DNA from: JACCXG01 sp963836735
GTDB lineage: Bacteria > Acidobacteriota > Vicinamibacteria > Vicinamibacterales > 2-12-FULL-66-21
Length of the DNA: 64,000 nt
Reading direction: 5' to 3'
Assembly: GCA_963836735.1 (NCBI GenBank)
Contig: CAWIKP010000010.1
Coordinates: 1-64,000, forward strand
The notes beneath the pieces were generated by a model, which did not search any database, had not been told where the DNA came from, and saw only the letters and a program-made list of their open reading frames with translations. Positions 62,780 through 64,000 of this stretch are shown here, in pieces (within the stretch, counting starts at the first letter, position 1; the number at the start of each line of letters is the position of its first letter). Both the position numbers and the translations under genes were made by a program.

Positions 62780-63523
62780 GTGACCACGCGCGCGCCAGAC
62801 ATTACTGTTGCGGCCGATGCGGACGCCGTCTATCGAGCCGCCGCCGGCGTCTTCGCGCGCGCAAGCGCTGACGCGGTAGCCGCCCGCGACCTGTTCGCGG
62901 TGGCGCTTTCGGGCGGCTCCACGCCGAAGGGGCTCTATTCGCTGCTCGCGAGCGACGAAACGTTCCGTTCGGCGATTGCCTGGGATCGGGGAGAGTTCTT
63001 CTGGAGCGACGAGCGGCATGTCCCGCCAGACCATCCGGAGAGCAACTACCGGATGGCCCAGGACGCGTTGCTCTCACGGGTCCCCGTGAAGGCCAATCGC
63101 ATCCATCGAGTGCGAGCCGAGCTGCCGGATGCATCGGTGGCGGCGATCGCCTACGAGGTGGACATCCGCCGCACCTTCGACGCTTACGGCAGCATTCCAC
63201 GGTTCGACCTGATCCTGCTGGGTCTCGGCGCCGACGGTCACACGGCCTCGCTCTTCCCCGGCACGCCGGCGCTCGCCGAGCGCTCGCGCCTGGTCACGGC
63301 AAATCAGGTTCCGGCATCGGGTGAACGCATCACGATGACGTATCCGCTGCTCAACGCGGCGCGCCTGGTGATGTTCGTCGTGGCCGGGGCCGAGAAGGCT
63401 GCCGCCGTTCGCGCCGTGCTGCAGCCGGATCCGGATGCTCCGGCGCTGCCGGCGCGTCTCATCAAGCCCGAAGACGGCGAAGTGGTGTGGATGCTCGATC
63501 GCGAGGCGGCGGGGCGACTCTAG
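62780..63523 (+). CDS. pgl: 6-phosphogluconolactonase
   Basis: A 247-residue DevB-type lactonase: FAVALSGGSTPKGLYSLLAS (phosphate-binding loop), RGEFFWSDERHVPPDHPESN, YRMAQDALLSRVPV, FDLILLGLGADGHTASLFPG (active-site His), TPALAERSRLV and RITMTYPLLNAARLVMFVVA. It hydrolyses 6-phosphogluconolactone in the oxidative pentose phosphate pathway. GTG 62780 starts it 25 bases after the propeller gene. Neighbours do not belong to the pathway. Confidence 0.95.
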   Translation: MTTRAPDITVAADADAVYRAAAGVFARASADAVAARDLFAVALSGGSTPKGLYSLLASDETFRSAIAWDRGEFFWSDERHVPPDHPESNYRMAQDALLSRVPVKANRIHRVRAELPDASVAAIAYEVDIRRTFDAYGSIPRFDLILLGLGADGHTASLFPGTPALAERSRLVTANQVPASGERITMTYPLLNAARLVMFVVAGAEKAAAVRAVLQPDPDAPALPARLIKPEDGEVVWMLDREAAGRL

Positions 63524-63551
63524 TGGACTGTCCTGGTGATTCGTGGAGTAT

Positions 63552-63670
63552 CAAATCCCAACTTCCAAGCTCCAAGCTCCAACGCACTCCCAACACCCAA
63601 ACCAAAACCTACGCTGCCATTGGAGCTTGGGCGTTGGGAGTGCCTTGGGATTTGGAGTTGGAGCTTGGAA
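63552..63670 (+). repeat. Palindromic array of CCAAGCTCC words
   Basis: CAAATCCCAA (63552-63561) pairs with TTGGGATTTG (63645-63654). CACTCCCAAC (63585-63594) pairs with GTTGGGAGTG (63633-63642). AAGCTCCAA copies near 63568-63581 pair with TTGGAGCTT copies near 63620 and 63658. The order of paired words is not simply nested, so it is a repeat-derived array instead of a single clean hairpin. It lies between pgl and the convergent uvrA. Confidence 0.7.
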
Positions 63671-63685
63671 TTGACACTCTAGTAA

Positions 63686-63801
63686 GCCAAAATTGCCAAG
63701 AGTGCCAAAATTGAAAATCGCGGTCTTCCTGATCTTGCTGGTGAGCAAGGACTCGCATTTCAATTTTGGCAATGTTGGCAATCTTGGCAATTTTGGCAAT
63801 G
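63686..63801 (+). repeat. Inverted TTGGCAAT repeat arrays at the uvrA 3' end
   Basis: GCCAAAATTGCCAAGAGTGC (63686-63705) in reverse orientation and CAATTTTGGCAATG, TTGGCAATCTTGGCAATT (63761-63801) in forward orientation share the 9-base TTGGCAATN unit of 30437-30468. The right array lies inside the uvrA reading frame and supplies its last ~15 codons and stop. Confidence 0.7.
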
Positions 63802-64000
63802 CCTTAGGTTGCCCGCGATGAGATGCGGCTTCAGGAATCGGCCCGTGTGCGATGCCTTGCATCGCGCGACCTGTTCCGGCGTCCCCGTCACCACCACTTC
63901 GCCGCCGGCGTGCCCTCCCTCGGGGCCGAGATCGATCACATGGTCGGCGGTCTTGACGACGTCCATGTGGTGCTCGATGAGGATTACCGTGTGCCCCGCA
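63760..64000 (-). CDS. uvrA: UvrA excinuclease ATPase subunit, C-terminal end (partial)
   Basis: The partial frame, entering from the right window edge, reads TVILIEHHMDVVKTADHVID, LGPEGGHAGGEVVVTGTPEQ, VARCKASHTGRFLKP. This is the ABC H-loop (IEHHMDV) and the C-terminal consensus of UvrA. After GRFLKPHLIAGN, where UvrA proteins normally end, the frame runs on through LRHCQNCQDCQHCQN, encoded by the TTGGCAAT repeat array, to TGA at 63760-63762. UvrA recognises DNA damage in nucleotide excision repair with UvrB. The start lies outside the window. Confidence 0.93.
   Translation of the reverse strand, partial: AGHTVILIEHHMDVVKTADHVIDLGPEGGHAGGEVVVTGTPEQVARCKASHTGRFLKPHLIAGNLRHCQNCQDCQHCQN

Noticed and set aside
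1..64000. rRNA and tRNA genes
   Set aside because: No rRNA-like sequence or convincing tRNA cloverleaf with a GGTTCRAATCC-type T-arm was seen by eye; a covariance search would be needed to be certain.

Overview
The window is about 64 kb of GC-rich (roughly two-thirds G+C by eye) bacterial chromosome. It carries five large orphan MacB/FtsX-type permeases (ADOP family), three directly preceded by a PadR repressor, plus many secreted or lipid-anchored proteins of unknown function, a Ser/Thr kinase with its own sigma factor, and an ECF42/YCII module. This combination is typical of Acidobacteriota, most likely a Vicinamibacteria-like lineage; that assignment is inference. No rRNA, tRNA or CRISPR array was recognised.

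Layout. 1-8 kb: two PadR-ADOP pairs and a deleted permease remnant around a secreted protein. 8-16 kb: a decayed accessory zone with a transposase remnant, a frameshifted IS66-family element that splits an outer-membrane protein gene, fragments of a short-chain dehydrogenase and an arginyl-tRNA-protein transferase, and a secreted repeat protein. 16-20 kb: a large membrane protein with a discoidin-like tail, then a minus-strand operon of a small membrane protein, an RNase A-like toxin and a CdiI-like immunity protein. 20.2-25.7 kb: a co-directional cluster of YcaO, TfuA, a short precursor-like peptide, a HemN-like radical SAM enzyme, a flavin halogenase-like oxidoreductase and a hotdog thioesterase. 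This looks like an undescribed RiPP pathway and is the most interesting part of the window.

26-46 kb: a DUF892 ferritin-like protein, several secreted proteins, a FixL/FixJ-like pair, a GH18 chitinase-like enzyme, a DUF202 protein coupled to a receiver-ATPase, an ATP/ADP-translocase-like carrier, an ADOP permease, a DUF1554 lipoprotein, and an operon of YCII protein, dihydrofolate-reductase-like protein and ECF42 sigma factor. 46.4-49.5 kb: a tightly overlapped phospholipid operon (hydrolase-like lipoprotein, CDP-alcohol phosphatidyltransferase, PlsC-type acyltransferase, CdsA). 49.6-58.1 kb: a third PadR-ADOP pair with a perfect inverted-repeat operator, a DUF1761 protein, the sigma factor-kinase pair and a fifth ADOP. 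58.4-64 kb: an M16 peptidase, a PQQ/WD40-like protein, 6-phosphogluconolactonase and the C-terminal end of UvrA.

Two features cut across the window. First, many otherwise well-conserved genes carry single-base frameshifts, often several per gene. Indel errors in the assembly are the likeliest cause for most, so those genes are annotated as single CDS with the shift noted. Second, several intergenic gaps hold low-complexity inverted arrays, each built from its own short word (GGTTCAG, TTGGCAAT, CCAAGCTCC, CGGGACT and others).
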